Shown: piece by piece, positions 1 through 7,180 of the stretch | Numbering within the stretch: position 1 is the first letter of the stretch | Layout: each line of letters opens with the position of its first letter | The notes under the pieces: model-generated | What the model saw: the letters and a program-made list of their open reading frames with translations, nothing else | What the model was told of the DNA's origin: nothing | Database searches by the model: none | DNA from: JBQTHI01 sp052390035 | GTDB taxonomy: Bacteria; Actinomycetota; Acidimicrobiia; Spongiisociales; ZC4RG35 | Direction of reading: 5' to 3' | Assembly (NCBI GenBank): GCA_052390035.1 | Contig: JBQTHI010000039.1 | Location: 1 to 25,719 of the forward strand | DNA: 25,719 bases | Program-made: the position numbers and the translations under genes

Positions 1-802
1 CCGGCCGGCCCTCGATCAACGCCGCGGTGGCCTCCAGCTCCCAGCGGGCCCGGTCGAGGTCGTCGGAGAGGGCTTCGAGCTGGCTTAGGGTCGTAGCTTC
101 GGCAAGCCGCGTTTCGGCTGCCTGGAAGGTCTGGGAGGCCTGCCGGTAATGAGCGGTAGCTTCCGGATTGGCCTCGGTGCGGGCGTCGTCGGCCAGGTTG
201 ACGATCTGGCCGGCAACAACGTCCATCTGCTGGCGGATTTCGACCCTCGCCTCGTCGAGCCGGCTTGACATCGCTTGTTTCTGCCTGCGGCGGCTGTACC
301 AGAGCCCGAGACCAATCAGACCCACAACGCCGCTGCCGACCAGGACGGGAACGACGGGAAACCCGTCGTTCGACTGGGCCGGCGATGATGGTGAAGTGCC
401 GGTGAGGGCGCCGGCGAACTCGGCGAAGTCGGTGACATAGCTGCTGGCCTCGGTGGCCGAGACGGCGTCGAACGCCCGATCGAGGTCCGACTCGCCATAT
501 TCGAAGCTGACCGCACCGACTTCTGCCGGGGTGAGAACCACCACCGTGCCGCTCCCGAGCAGGTCGAGGAGGTCGGCGGCGAGTTGGTCGGCACCGCCGG
601 ATGTCTCACCGGCCAGAGCGACGAAGTAAACCGCCGGATGGCGATCAACCAGTAACTCCATCTCGCCGATCGTGGCATCGACACCCTCCTCCACATAAAA
701 GTGGGAAAGCTCCAACTGGTCGATCAACTCACTGGCCGCTAGGGCACCTACCGGGACGGCGATGAGCATGACCAGCCCACAGGCGATCCATATAGTCCGC
801 AT
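1..802 (-). CDS. Membrane-anchored extracytoplasmic protein with TPM-like domain and coiled coil (3' end off window)
   Basis: An open frame of 267 codons runs from an ATG at 802 to the window edge without a stop, so the C-terminus is missing. Residues 1-23 form a signal peptide or N-terminal anchor (short basic start, then a hydrophobic run ending in Ala-rich sequence). Residues about 35-130 look like a small alpha/beta domain of the TPM (YgcG) kind, with alternating hydrophobic strands such as 'GTVVVLTPAEVGAVS'. A Ser/Pro-rich linker leads to a transmembrane helix at about 149-168, then RRRQK, placing the tail in the cytoplasm. Residues 178-265 are charged and helical, probably coiled coil. 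The start overlaps the stop of the upstream peroxiredoxin gene by one base (TGATG), so it is probably translationally coupled. The fold assignment is by pattern only; function is unknown. Confidence 0.75.
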   Translation of the reverse strand, partial: MRTIWIACGLVMLIAVPVGALAASELIDQLELSHFYVEEGVDATIGEMELLVDRHPAVYFVALAGETSGGADQLAADLLDLLGSGTVVVLTPAEVGAVSFEYGESDLDRAFDAVSATEASSYVTDFAEFAGALTGTSPSSPAQSNDGFPVVPVLVGSGVVGLIGLGLWYSRRRQKQAMSSRLDEARVEIRQQMDVVAGQIVNLADDARTEANPEATAHYRQASQTFQAAETRLAEATTLSQLEALSDDLDRARWELEATAALIEGRP

Positions 803-1242
803 CAGATGGAGAGGTCGGCGGTCAACCGGGCGACGTGCCCCTTGGCTTTGATGTTGCGGTACTCGCGCTCGATCTCACCGTCCGGGCTGATGACAAAGGT
901 GGAGCGGATTAGACCGATCGACTCCTTGCCGTAGAGGACCTTCTTCCCCCAAGCCCCGAAACTCTCCGCCACCCGATGATCGACATCGGAGAGCAACGGA
1001 AAAGGCAGGTCCTCCTTCTCCCGAAAACGGGCGTTGCGGGCGGGAGGATCGGGGCTGACACCGACGAGGTCGAGCCCGGAGGCCAGCAGAGCCCGGTAGT
1101 TGTCACGGAAGTCACAGGCCTCGGTGGTGCAGCCCGGGGTCATGGCGGCCGGATAAAAGAAGACGACCAATCGCCGGCCGCGGAACTCGGAAGCCGACAC
1201 CGGGTTGCCGTCCTGGTCTGGAAGGGTGAAGTCGACTGGCAT
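802..1242 (-). CDS. bcp: Thioredoxin-dependent peroxiredoxin, Bcp/PrxQ type
   Basis: A 146-residue peroxiredoxin that reduces hydrogen and organic peroxides in the cytoplasm with thioredoxin as donor. The hallmark 'MTPGCTTEACDFRD' is present: Cys38 is the peroxidatic cysteine and Cys43 the resolving cysteine five residues on, as in the atypical two-Cys PrxQ class. 'STFVISPDGEI' near residue 115 is the usual later strand. The length is normal for the family. The frame stays open upstream of 1242, but only the start at 1242 gives the typical 'MPVDFTLPDQDG' N-terminus, and a TANNNT box lies 7 nt before it. It sits 34 bp downstream of proline dehydrogenase and shares one base with the next gene, so it may be read from both the operon promoter and its own. 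Proline oxidation can produce reactive oxygen, which gives a plausible but unproven reason for the linkage. Confidence 0.93.
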   Translation of the reverse strand: MPVDFTLPDQDGNPVSASEFRGRRLVVFFYPAAMTPGCTTEACDFRDNYRALLASGLDLVGVSPDPPARNARFREKEDLPFPLLSDVDHRVAESFGAWGKKVLYGKESIGLIRSTFVISPDGEIEREYRNIKAKGHVARLTADLSI

Positions 1243-1249
1243 GGTCCGC

Positions 1250-1255
1250 AAACTA
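1250..1255 (-). promoter_or_regulatory. Candidate leaderless -10 box of bcp (TAGTTT)
   Basis: TAGTTT ends 7 nt before the bcp ATG. This spacing would place the transcription start at the start codon. No Shine-Dalgarno sequence lies between them. It falls in the 34-bp gap after proline dehydrogenase. Confidence 0.45.
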
Positions 1256-1276
1256 ACGGTCTTCCGTCGGCAACTG

Positions 1277-2188
1277 CTATCGGCCGACAAGGGCTCGCAG
1301 GAAGAAGCCGAGGTTGGCTGGGCGCTCTCCCAGCCTGCGGACAAGGTACGGGTACCAACGCGATCCGTACGGAACGTAGACCCGAAGCGGGTAGCCGGCC
1401 GCCGCCAGCTCTTTCTGCGAGCCGGTGCGCACGCCATACAACATCTGAAACTCGAAGCCGTCCGGCCGATCAATGGCCAGCTTGCGGGCAAGATCCAACA
1501 GATGGGGATCGTGGGTGGCGATGGCCGGGGTGACCCTGTGGTCGGACATCAGTGCCGCCAGCAGCCGGGTAAAGGCCAGGTCGACCTCGTGCTTGGACGA
1601 GAAGGCAACCGTTGCCGGCTCGACATAGGCACCTTTGCACAAACGAAGGTGACCCCCGAGTGGTGCGAGCGCCGTCAGGTCGGAAGGAGTGCGAAAGAGG
1701 TAGGCCTGCAGTGCCAGACCTAAATTGCCGTGGCGGCGCTGGGCGGCGCCGTAGAGGTCGACGGTGGCGGCCGTGTAGGTGCTGTCCTCCATGTCGATGG
1801 TGACGGTCAACCCGAGTTCGCCTGCGCGGGTGGCCAGCCGGTTGAGGGCATCGGCCGTGAAATCGCGGTCGATCGACAGGCCAAGTTGGGTCAGCTTGAT
1901 CGAGATGTTGCCTTCGATGTGTTCGGCCGCGATTCGATCAAGACAATCCTGATACCCGGCGAGGGCAGTGTCTGCTTCGCTGCGACTGGTCACCTCCTCC
2001 CCGAGCAGGTCGAGGGAGACCTTCATACCGCCGCGGTTGAGGGTGTGGGCGACGGAGACCGCCTCGGCCAGGGTCTCCCCTGCCACGAAGCGACGGGCCA
2101 AGGCCCTCCCCGCCATCGTCCCGGTAACCAGGTGCCGCACCGGACGCGACTCGGCAGTGGCGACCACCACCCGAGAGAAAAGGCTCAC
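1277..2188 (-). CDS. Proline dehydrogenase (FAD-dependent)
   Basis: This 303-residue monofunctional proline dehydrogenase oxidises L-proline to 1-pyrroline-5-carboxylate and passes electrons to FAD and then the respiratory chain. Family signatures are clear: 'EFQMLYGVR' near residue 247 and 'YVPYGSRWYPYLVRRL' followed by 'ERPANLGFFLRAL' at the C-terminus, which carry the FAD- and proline-contacting Tyr and Arg residues of the (beta-alpha)8 barrel. 'LRLCKGAYVEP' near 180 is the conserved central strand. The length matches bacterial single-domain PRODH, without the aldehyde dehydrogenase half seen in PutA. The start is a GTG whose bases overlap the proC stop (GTGA), so translation is coupled to proC. 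The enzyme for the second step is likely the aldehyde dehydrogenase at 20104. Confidence 0.95.
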   Translation of the reverse strand: MSLFSRVVVATAESRPVRHLVTGTMAGRALARRFVAGETLAEAVSVAHTLNRGGMKVSLDLLGEEVTSRSEADTALAGYQDCLDRIAAEHIEGNISIKLTQLGLSIDRDFTADALNRLATRAGELGLTVTIDMEDSTYTAATVDLYGAAQRRHGNLGLALQAYLFRTPSDLTALAPLGGHLRLCKGAYVEPATVAFSSKHEVDLAFTRLLAALMSDHRVTPAIATHDPHLLDLARKLAIDRPDGFEFQMLYGVRTGSQKELAAAGYPLRVYVPYGSRWYPYLVRRLGERPANLGFFLRALVGR

Positions 2189-2994
2189 GTCGAGCCGAGC
2201 TCCCGAGCCCGCTGGGCGGCGGCTCGTACCGCGTCTTCCACTAGGGCCCGGAATCCGCGTTCCTCGAGGACGTGCACTGCTGCCGCGGTGGTGCCGCCCG
2301 GCGAAGTCACCTGACCCCGCAGCTCGGAGGGACCTCGGCCGGTTTCGGTGAGGAGATGTCCGGCTCCGCGAATGGTCTGATGGACGAACGTCTCAGCCAC
2401 ATCCCGGGGTAGCCCTTCCCGGATGGCAGCTTCGGTGAGGGCTTCGGCAAGGAGAAAGACATACGCCGGCCCGGTGCCCGAGACGGCGGTGACTGCATCG
2501 AGAAGGCTCTCATCCATCTCCTGCACCGATCCAACTGCCGTCAGAACCCGCTTAGCCAGCTCGAGATGACTGGACGCCGCAAAACGCCCGGCTGCCATGC
2601 CGGTCACTCCTTCGCCGACCAGAGCCGGCGTATTGGGCATGGCACGCACCACCGGAACCTCGCCGAGGGCAGCCTCGTAAGTGGTGGTAGGTACGCCGGC
2701 GGCGATGGAGAGGACCAACTGGGATCCGTCGACCTCCCCCGCTAGCTTCGCCAGCAGGTGTGCAACGTCGCGGGGCTTCACCGCCACGACCACCACCTCT
2801 TTGCCCGACACGGCCTGACCGGGATCGAGGGTTACGTGGATCCCGGTCCGCACCTTGATGGGATCGACCCGGTCCGGACGCCGGATCGCTACCGAAAGCT
2901 CGTCGACCACCCAACCTGCAGCCATCAGGCCGGTAACCAGCGCCTCGCCCATGGCGCCGAAGCCGAGCACGGCCACCGACGGGCGCTGGGTCAT
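2185..2994 (-). CDS. proC: Pyrroline-5-carboxylate reductase
   Basis: A 269-residue enzyme that reduces 1-pyrroline-5-carboxylate to L-proline with NAD(P)H, the last step of proline synthesis. The N-terminal Rossmann motif 'VLGFGAMGEAL' binds the dinucleotide. 'VVRAMPNTPALVGEGVTGM' near residues 117-135 and 'AVSGTGPAYVFLLAEAL' near 168-184 are the classical ProC signatures, and 'RGQVTSPGGTTAAAV' near 228 is the conserved C-terminal motif. Its ATG overlaps the udk stop as ATGA, and its own stop overlaps the proline dehydrogenase GTG. The operon therefore couples a proline-forming and a proline-consuming enzyme (see findings). Length and motifs are normal. Confidence 0.96.
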   Translation of the reverse strand: MTQRPSVAVLGFGAMGEALVTGLMAAGWVVDELSVAIRRPDRVDPIKVRTGIHVTLDPGQAVSGKEVVVVAVKPRDVAHLLAKLAGEVDGSQLVLSIAAGVPTTTYEAALGEVPVVRAMPNTPALVGEGVTGMAAGRFAASSHLELAKRVLTAVGSVQEMDESLLDAVTAVSGTGPAYVFLLAEALTEAAIREGLPRDVAETFVHQTIRGAGHLLTETGRGPSELRGQVTSPGGTTAAAVHVLEERGFRALVEDAVRAAAQRARELGST

Positions 2995-3674
2995 GGCGGC
3001 GAGTATATGGAACCTGCCTCCCGGCGCTGGGGCCGTTCGGGGTGTTGACCGTCGAGAAGGGCCTCGAGGAGCTCCACCACATTTGAGACGGCCGGCTGGC
3101 TGGAACCACCGGGGATTATCAAGTCGGCTAGTCCCTTGGATGGTTCGACATATTGGAGGTACATGGGCTTGACCGTCTGGAAATATTGAACGAGGACCGA
3201 TTCCAGGGTTCGGCCCCGCTCCCTGATGTCCCGCTGCAGCCGGCGAGCCAAACGGACGTCGGCCTCGGTGTCCACAAAAACCCTGAGATCGATTTCGGCA
3301 CGGAGGTCGGCCAGTGCCAGGACGAGGATGCCGTCGATTATTACGACCGGCGCCGGCTCGATCGCTTCAGCCGATTTCGCCCGCAGGTGAATCGTGAAGT
3401 CGTAGGAGGGTCTCGCTATCGGCTGCCCGCGCCGCAGCTGGTGGAGATGTTCGATGAGAAGCTCGGTCTCCAACGAATCTGGATGGTCGTAGTTGAGCTG
3501 CGTCCTCTCCTCGAAGCTGAGGTCCGGGCGGTGGCGGTAATAGGCGTCGTGCTGAATGAGCGCCACCTTCGGCAACGATGCGGCCAAAGCTTGGGCGATG
3601 GTGGTCTTTCCTGATCCGGACCCCCCAGCGATCCCCACGACGATCGGTCGGCTAGCCGCTTGGTCGGGATGCAC
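2991..3674 (-). CDS. udk: Uridine kinase
   Basis: A 227-residue P-loop kinase that phosphorylates uridine (and probably cytidine) to the monophosphate for pyrimidine salvage in the cytoplasm. The Walker A motif 'GGSGSGKTT' is at about residues 17-25. 'LIQHDAYYRH' (40-49) and 'NYDHPDSLE' (60-68) are the nucleoside-binding signatures of the Udk family. 'VVIIDGILVLA' near 110 is the Walker B-like strand. 'RRLQRDIRERGR' near 144 is the lid. The C-terminal 20 residues are polar and probably disordered. The gene starts with GTG, with a TANNNT box 7 nt upstream and no Shine-Dalgarno, so the transcript may be leaderless. It is first in the udk-proC-PRODH-bcp operon. An inverted repeat abuts its promoter (3684-3712). 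Confidence 0.95.
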   Translation of the reverse strand: MHPDQAASRPIVVGIAGGSGSGKTTIAQALAASLPKVALIQHDAYYRHRPDLSFEERTQLNYDHPDSLETELLIEHLHQLRRGQPIARPSYDFTIHLRAKSAEAIEPAPVVIIDGILVLALADLRAEIDLRVFVDTEADVRLARRLQRDIRERGRTLESVLVQYFQTVKPMYLQYVEPSKGLADLIIPGGSSQPAVSNVVELLEALLDGQHPERPQRREAGSIYSPP

Positions 3675-3681
3675 GGCCGAG

Positions 3682-3687
3682 ACAGTA
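3682..3687 (-). promoter_or_regulatory. Candidate leaderless -10 box of the udk operon (TACTGT)
   Basis: TACTGT lies 7 nt before the udk GTG start. Its upstream edge overlaps the inverted repeat at 3684-3703. Confidence 0.5.
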
Positions 3688-3712
3688 CCGACTACTCGGT
3701 ACTCGAATACCG
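3684..3712. promoter_or_regulatory. Overlapping inverted repeats upstream of udk, candidate operator
   Basis: AGTACCGA (3684-3691) and TCGGTACT (3696-3703) are perfect 8-bp arms with a 4-bp spacer. A second repeat, CGGTA (3697-3701) with TACCG (3708-3712), reuses the right arm, so the two pairings exclude each other. The site overlaps the -10 box and extends into the -35 region of udk, a typical repressor position. It lies in the 48-bp gap after the DUF4388 gene, so it could instead be part of a transcript terminator, but there is no T-run. Confidence 0.45.
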
Positions 3713-3722
3713 TGTAGCCGGA

Positions 3723-4616
3723 TCAGCCGTTGCCTGTGCGGAGCTTGCGCATGTCGCCCAGGACTCCGGAGACGAGGGTGGTCTCGGCTGAAGCGGCCAC
3801 CGACTTCAACGATCTACGCGTCGTCCCCGTATCGCCTTCTTCCTGATCGTTGCGAAAGGAAGTGCTCAGATCTACGTCGGCGCCGGCGGGGCGGTCGCTC
3901 AACCAGTCGAGCACCGGCGGTTCTTGCTCTTCGTCTTCGACCTCTGGCTCCGGTTCTTCCAGCTCCGGTGTGGATCGGTCGGGCTCGACGACAACTTCCG
4001 GCTCGTGTTGCTGGGTTGGCAGGGCGGCAGGTTCGGGTTCTGGCTCGCGCCTTTTGGTGAGCTCCTCCGGTCCCTTCACCGTCAGGCCGCGGACGAGAAG
4101 GGTGTTGATGATCTGCAGGGCGTAGGCGCGGCCGATCATGGGCTCGAGCGCGGCCAATGTGAATGACGGCACCAGGCTGACGAGGGCGGCCCACTCTTCG
4201 GCATGCAAGGTCACCGGTGAGGGAACGTCGGGGGTGAGGGTAAGGAGGGTGCGCTCCCCTACTCCCTGCCGGAACACGTCCTCCTCGATCATCCGGAGAC
4301 GGAGCACTTCCGACATGAGCTCGGAGACGTCCCACCCCGGGCTGCCCGGTTGCATCTCGGGATCGCCGACCAGGAAGGACCCTTCGGTCGCTCCCGACAG
4401 CACGTACAAGGCATCGACCGTGGATCGGACGGCATCCTCATGTCGGGGTGAAGACCGAACGCCGGCCAGGGCGGCCCCGACGATTCTGCCGTCGTCGAAG
4501 TGGACGACCCCGGCCCGGGTTCCCTCGATACGGAGAGTCGCGGTTTTGCCGGTGACCCGCATCATGTTGAGCAGATCGCTCACCGACCAGTTGCTCAGAT
4601 TACCTGAGAGCAGCAT
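3723..4616 (-). CDS. DUF4388 domain protein
   Basis: A 297-residue cytoplasmic protein whose first ~110 residues ('MLLSGNLSNWSVSDLLNMM' onward, then 'GKTATLRI', 'GVVHFDDGRIVGA') match the DUF4388 pattern. This small beta-rich domain is found in bacterial signalling and gliding-motility-type proteins. Residues about 115-190 form a helical region that resembles a winged-helix-like or dimerisation segment. Residues about 190-250 are a Pro/Glu-rich acidic linker ('EPEPEVEDEEQEPP'), and the tail is Ser/Thr-rich. A strong Shine-Dalgarno (AGGAGG) lies 8 nt before the ATG, unlike the leaderless-looking genes around it. It follows the HhH-GPD gene by 65 bp on the same strand. Its partner and role cannot be read from the sequence. 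Confidence 0.85.
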   Translation of the reverse strand: MLLSGNLSNWSVSDLLNMMRVTGKTATLRIEGTRAGVVHFDDGRIVGAALAGVRSSPRHEDAVRSTVDALYVLSGATEGSFLVGDPEMQPGSPGWDVSELMSEVLRLRMIEEDVFRQGVGERTLLTLTPDVPSPVTLHAEEWAALVSLVPSFTLAALEPMIGRAYALQIINTLLVRGLTVKGPEELTKRREPEPEPAALPTQQHEPEVVVEPDRSTPELEEPEPEVEDEEQEPPVLDWLSDRPAGADVDLSTSFRNDQEEGDTGTTRRSLKSVAASAETTLVSGVLGDMRKLRTGNG

Positions 4617-4681
4617 GCCGCATTCCCTCCTAAAGGATCAACCCTTTATCGGCCCGGCCAGGATCGGAGTTGAGGCTCCCT

Positions 4682-5236
4682 TCAGGCGTTTCCTATTCCC
4701 TTCATCTCCCGTTTGCGCTGGCGGAGGTCGGCTACATCCTCCCAGGCGGCGACATCGGCTATCGACGGCCAATCGGCCGCCTCCTCCTCCCAACCGGGTG
4801 GTCGCACCTCCATCCTCTTGCCTAGCACTCCCACAAAAATTCGGGCCTTTTGTTCTCCGTACCCGGGGAGTTCACGTAGGCGTCGGTAAAGCACCGAGCC
4901 CGACTCGGCACTTCGCCAGAGGGCGGCGGCGTCGCCGTCGTAATTGGCGACCAAAAATCGGCACAGCTCCTGGGTGCGGCGGGCAAAGGAACCAGGGAAC
5001 CGGTGGATGGCCGGCGGACCCTTGAAGAGCCTTTCGAGGTCTTGTGGATCATGCTCGGCCAGATCGCCGGCGGCGAGAGGTTTGCCCAAGCGTTGGGAGA
5101 GAAGGTACGGACCGTAGAAGGCCCTTTCCATAGGGAACTGCTGATCGAGCAACATCCCGATCAGCAGGGCGAGGGGATCTTCAGCCAACAACCGGTCGGC
5201 GTCGGCATCACCCGTCCAAGGTAGTGAATCCGGCAT
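4682..5236 (-). CDS. HhH-GPD family base-excision repair-like protein (TIGR03252 type)
   Basis: A 184-residue protein of the helix-hairpin-helix GPD superfamily, the fold of DNA glycosylases such as Nth and AlkA. 'ALLIGMLLDQQFPMERAF' (about 24-41) is the opening helix typical of the actinobacterial TIGR03252 group. 'LRELPGYGEQKARIFVGVL' (about 119-137) is the hairpin that contacts DNA. Unlike classical glycosylases, the region after the hairpin does not show the usual catalytic Asp context ('VDTHV' is absent) and there is no Fe-S cysteine cluster. Enzymatic activity is therefore uncertain; a DNA-lesion recognition role is inferred. The frame is open upstream, but 'MPDSLPWTGDADAD' at 5236 is the natural start and has CAGAAT 6 nt before it. 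Confidence 0.85.
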   Translation of the reverse strand: MPDSLPWTGDADADRLLAEDPLALLIGMLLDQQFPMERAFYGPYLLSQRLGKPLAAGDLAEHDPQDLERLFKGPPAIHRFPGSFARRTQELCRFLVANYDGDAAALWRSAESGSVLYRRLRELPGYGEQKARIFVGVLGKRMEVRPPGWEEEAADWPSIADVAAWEDVADLRQRKREMKGIGNA

Positions 5237-5242
5237 CGGCCC

Positions 5243-5248
5243 ATTCTG
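5243..5248 (-). promoter_or_regulatory. Candidate leaderless -10 box of the HhH-GPD gene (CAGAAT)
   Basis: CAGAAT lies 6 nt before the ATG at 5236. The same hexamer stands before the YjbR and HisA/VOC genes at similar spacing. It differs by one base from TAGAAT. Confidence 0.35.
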
Positions 5249-5291
5249 GCCCGCTCGAATACCGGCCGCGGCCATCACCGCCCATCGAGGG

Positions 5292-5375
5292 TCAGCTCGA
5301 CCGGATGACGATCCAGATGACCAGAAGCGCAACCGGCAGCAACTCCAGCGGTAGGCGGCCGAGTCGTGTTCTCAT
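5292..5375 (-). CDS. Possible small membrane peptide (27 residues)
   Basis: A short frame from ATG (5375) to TGA encodes a basic start (MRTRLGR) followed by 'LPLELLPVALLVIWIVI' and a polar end, which reads as a single transmembrane helix. It lies upstream of the HhH-GPD gene on the same strand, with a 55-bp gap. No convincing Shine-Dalgarno or TANNNT box precedes it, and it is short enough to arise by chance. It is listed because the hydrophobic profile is unusually clean. Confidence 0.22.
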   Translation of the reverse strand: MRTRLGRLPLELLPVALLVIWIVIRSS

Positions 5376-5550
5376 GTTGACGAGATGCTCGTGGCCGAGC
5401 TTCGATACATCGATTGTCTGGTCGATGCGACATCGGGCATTTATTGGCTTTCCCCCATAGGACGCATGTATCGGCGCACTGGGTCCATTCGCTCAAGTGA
5501 TTCCTGGGGGACGGTCGACCTATCTGGCCTGGACACCCGGGTTGTCTCAC

Positions 5551-5556
5551 TAGCCT
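5551..5556 (+). promoter_or_regulatory. Candidate leaderless -10 box of the carboxyltransferase gene (TAGCCT)
   Basis: TAGCCT lies 8 nt before the ATG at 5565, with no Shine-Dalgarno between. This also supports choosing 5565 over the more upstream in-frame starts. Confidence 0.45.
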
Positions 5557-5564
5557 CGGATGGC

Positions 5565-7163
5565 ATGCAGGTCCTCCACAGCAGGGTCGACAGGAAGGAC
5601 GACGAGTTCATCGCCAACTACGAGGCGATGAAGAAGAAGCTCGACGAGTTCGAGTCCTTGCAGGCCCAAGCGCGTTTGGGCGGGGGGCAAAAGTACATCG
5701 AGCGGCATAAGGCGCGAGGGAAGCTTCTCGTCAGGGAGCGCATCGAGTTGCTGCTCGACACCGACACCCCTTTCCTCGAGCTTTCGACGCTGGCGGCGTG
5801 GGGTACGGAAAAGAACCTGGGGGCCAACGCTGTGACCGGGCTGGGCGTGATTTCGGGAGTCGAGTGCGTCGTCTCGGCCAACGATCCAACCAGTCAAGCC
5901 GGATCATCCAACCGGTACAGCCTGGCGAAAACATTGCGCGCCCAGGACATCGCCCGCCAGAACCGCCTTCCGCTCATCAACCTGGTCGAGTCCGGTGGGG
6001 CCGACCTACCCGACCAGGCCGAAGTCTTCATCACCGGGGGCAAATGGTTCCGCAACCTCACCCAGCTTTCCCGGATGGGGATACCGACCATCGCCCTCGT
6101 ATTCGGCAGCTCCACCGCCGGCGGGGCATACGTCCCGGCGATGTGCGATTACGCCGTGATGGTCAAGGACCGCGCCAAAGTGTTTCTTGGCGGCCCCCCC
6201 CTGGTGAAGATGGCCACAGGCGAGGAGTCAACCGACGAGGAGCTGGGAGGCGCCGAGATGCATTCCCGGGTGTCAGGACTGTCGGACTACTTCGCCCAGG
6301 ACGAGCTCGACGCTCTCCGGATCGGCCGGGAGATCGTTGCCCACTTCAACTGGCGGAAGTGGGGCTACGGACCGACCCAGCCGGCCGAGCCGCCCATCTA
6401 CGACACCGATGACCTGCTCGGGGTGATCCCCCAGGATCTCCGGGTCCCATTTGAAATGAGAGAGGTGCTGGGCCGGGTGCTCGACGGATCCCGGTTCGAG
6501 GAATACAAGGCGGCTTACGGCACCTCGGTGCTGACTGGCTGGGGATCGATCCATGGTTTCGTGGTCGGGGTTATCGCCAACCAGCAGGGTGTTCTCTTCT
6601 CCGGGGAGGCACAGAAGGCGACCGAATTCATCCAACTCTGCAACCGTTACGACACCCCCATCCTCTTCATCCACAACACCACCGGCTACATGGTGGGAAA
6701 GGAGTACGAGCAGCGGGGAATCATCAAGGACGGGGCGAAGATGATCAACGCCGTCGCCAACTCCACCGTGCCCCACCTGGCGCTGATGGCCGGGGTCTCA
6801 TATGGCGCCGGCAACTATGGGATGTCGGGACGGTCCTACGACCCCCGGTTCGTGTTCGGATGGCCGAACCACCAGGTGGCGGTGATGGGTCCCAAGCAGC
6901 TGGCCGGGGTGATGTCGATCATCGCCCGGCAGGCGGCGCTGGATCAAGGGCGGCCATTTGACCAGGAGACCGACGACCAGCGCCGGGCACTGATCGAGGC
7001 CCAGATCGAACACGAAGAGCAATCGTATTTCTCCACCGCCCGGATCCGCGATGACGGCCTCATCGATCCTCGTGATACCCGCACGGTGTTGGGAATCGCC
7101 CTCTCGGCGGTGCACTCGGGGGCGGTCAAAGGCTCCGCCGAGTTCGGGGTCTTCCGCATGTAG
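5565..7163 (+). CDS. Acyl-CoA carboxylase carboxyltransferase (beta) subunit, methylcrotonyl-CoA type
   Basis: A 532-residue carboxyltransferase that moves CO2 from carboxybiotin to an acyl-CoA. The two crotonase-like halves are complete. The N half has 'NLVESGGADLPDQAEVF' and the oxyanion motif 'GSSTAGGAYVPAM' (about 181-193), then 'FLGGPPLVKMATGEE'. The C half has 'NTTGYMVGKEYEQRGIIKDG' (about 370-389) and 'MAGVSYGAGNYGMSGRSYD'. These C-half motifs are those of 3-methylcrotonyl-CoA and geranyl-CoA carboxylases rather than propionyl-CoA carboxylase, which suggests leucine or isoprenoid catabolism. The matching biotin subunit lies at 9583, with three other genes between. The chosen ATG gives the normal 'RKDDEFIANYEAMKKKLDEF' N-terminus. 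Substrate is inferred from motif similarity only. Confidence 0.93.
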   Translation: MQVLHSRVDRKDDEFIANYEAMKKKLDEFESLQAQARLGGGQKYIERHKARGKLLVRERIELLLDTDTPFLELSTLAAWGTEKNLGANAVTGLGVISGVECVVSANDPTSQAGSSNRYSLAKTLRAQDIARQNRLPLINLVESGGADLPDQAEVFITGGKWFRNLTQLSRMGIPTIALVFGSSTAGGAYVPAMCDYAVMVKDRAKVFLGGPPLVKMATGEESTDEELGGAEMHSRVSGLSDYFAQDELDALRIGREIVAHFNWRKWGYGPTQPAEPPIYDTDDLLGVIPQDLRVPFEMREVLGRVLDGSRFEEYKAAYGTSVLTGWGSIHGFVVGVIANQQGVLFSGEAQKATEFIQLCNRYDTPILFIHNTTGYMVGKEYEQRGIIKDGAKMINAVANSTVPHLALMAGVSYGAGNYGMSGRSYDPRFVFGWPNHQVAVMGPKQLAGVMSIIARQAALDQGRPFDQETDDQRRALIEAQIEHEEQSYFSTARIRDDGLIDPRDTRTVLGIALSAVHSGAVKGSAEFGVFRM

Positions 7164-7168
7164 CGGGT

Positions 7169-7174
7169 TATCGT
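7169..7174 (+). promoter_or_regulatory. Candidate -10 box of the cyclase-like gene (TATCGT)
   Basis: TATCGT lies 6 nt before the ATG at 7181. The spacer is CAGGAG, so a leaderless start or a very close Shine-Dalgarno on a longer transcript are both possible. The 9-mer GGTTATCGT around it recurs before the aldehyde dehydrogenase gene (20077-20085). Confidence 0.4.
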
Positions 7175-7180
7175 CAGGAG

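Larger units (their letters stand above)
5237..5564. other. Divergent intergenic region between the HhH-GPD and carboxyltransferase genes
   Basis: This 328-bp stretch separates two divergent genes. It holds the CAGAAT box of the HhH-GPD gene (5243-5248), the TAGCCT box of the carboxyltransferase gene (5551-5556) and a possible 27-codon membrane peptide on the minus strand (5292-5375). The plus-strand frame of the carboxyltransferase stays open back to 5385, but that stretch does not resemble the family and is best treated as non-coding. Confidence 0.6.

Noticed and set aside
4138..5025. 295-codon open frame on the plus strand across the DUF4388 and HhH-GPD genes
   Set aside because: It spans two real minus-strand genes and their gap, and its translation is Ser/Arg/Pro-rich without any family resemblance.
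5385..5564. N-terminal extension of the carboxyltransferase frame
   Set aside because: The extra 60 residues do not fit the family, and a promoter-like TAGCCT lies inside the extension, just before the ATG at 5565.
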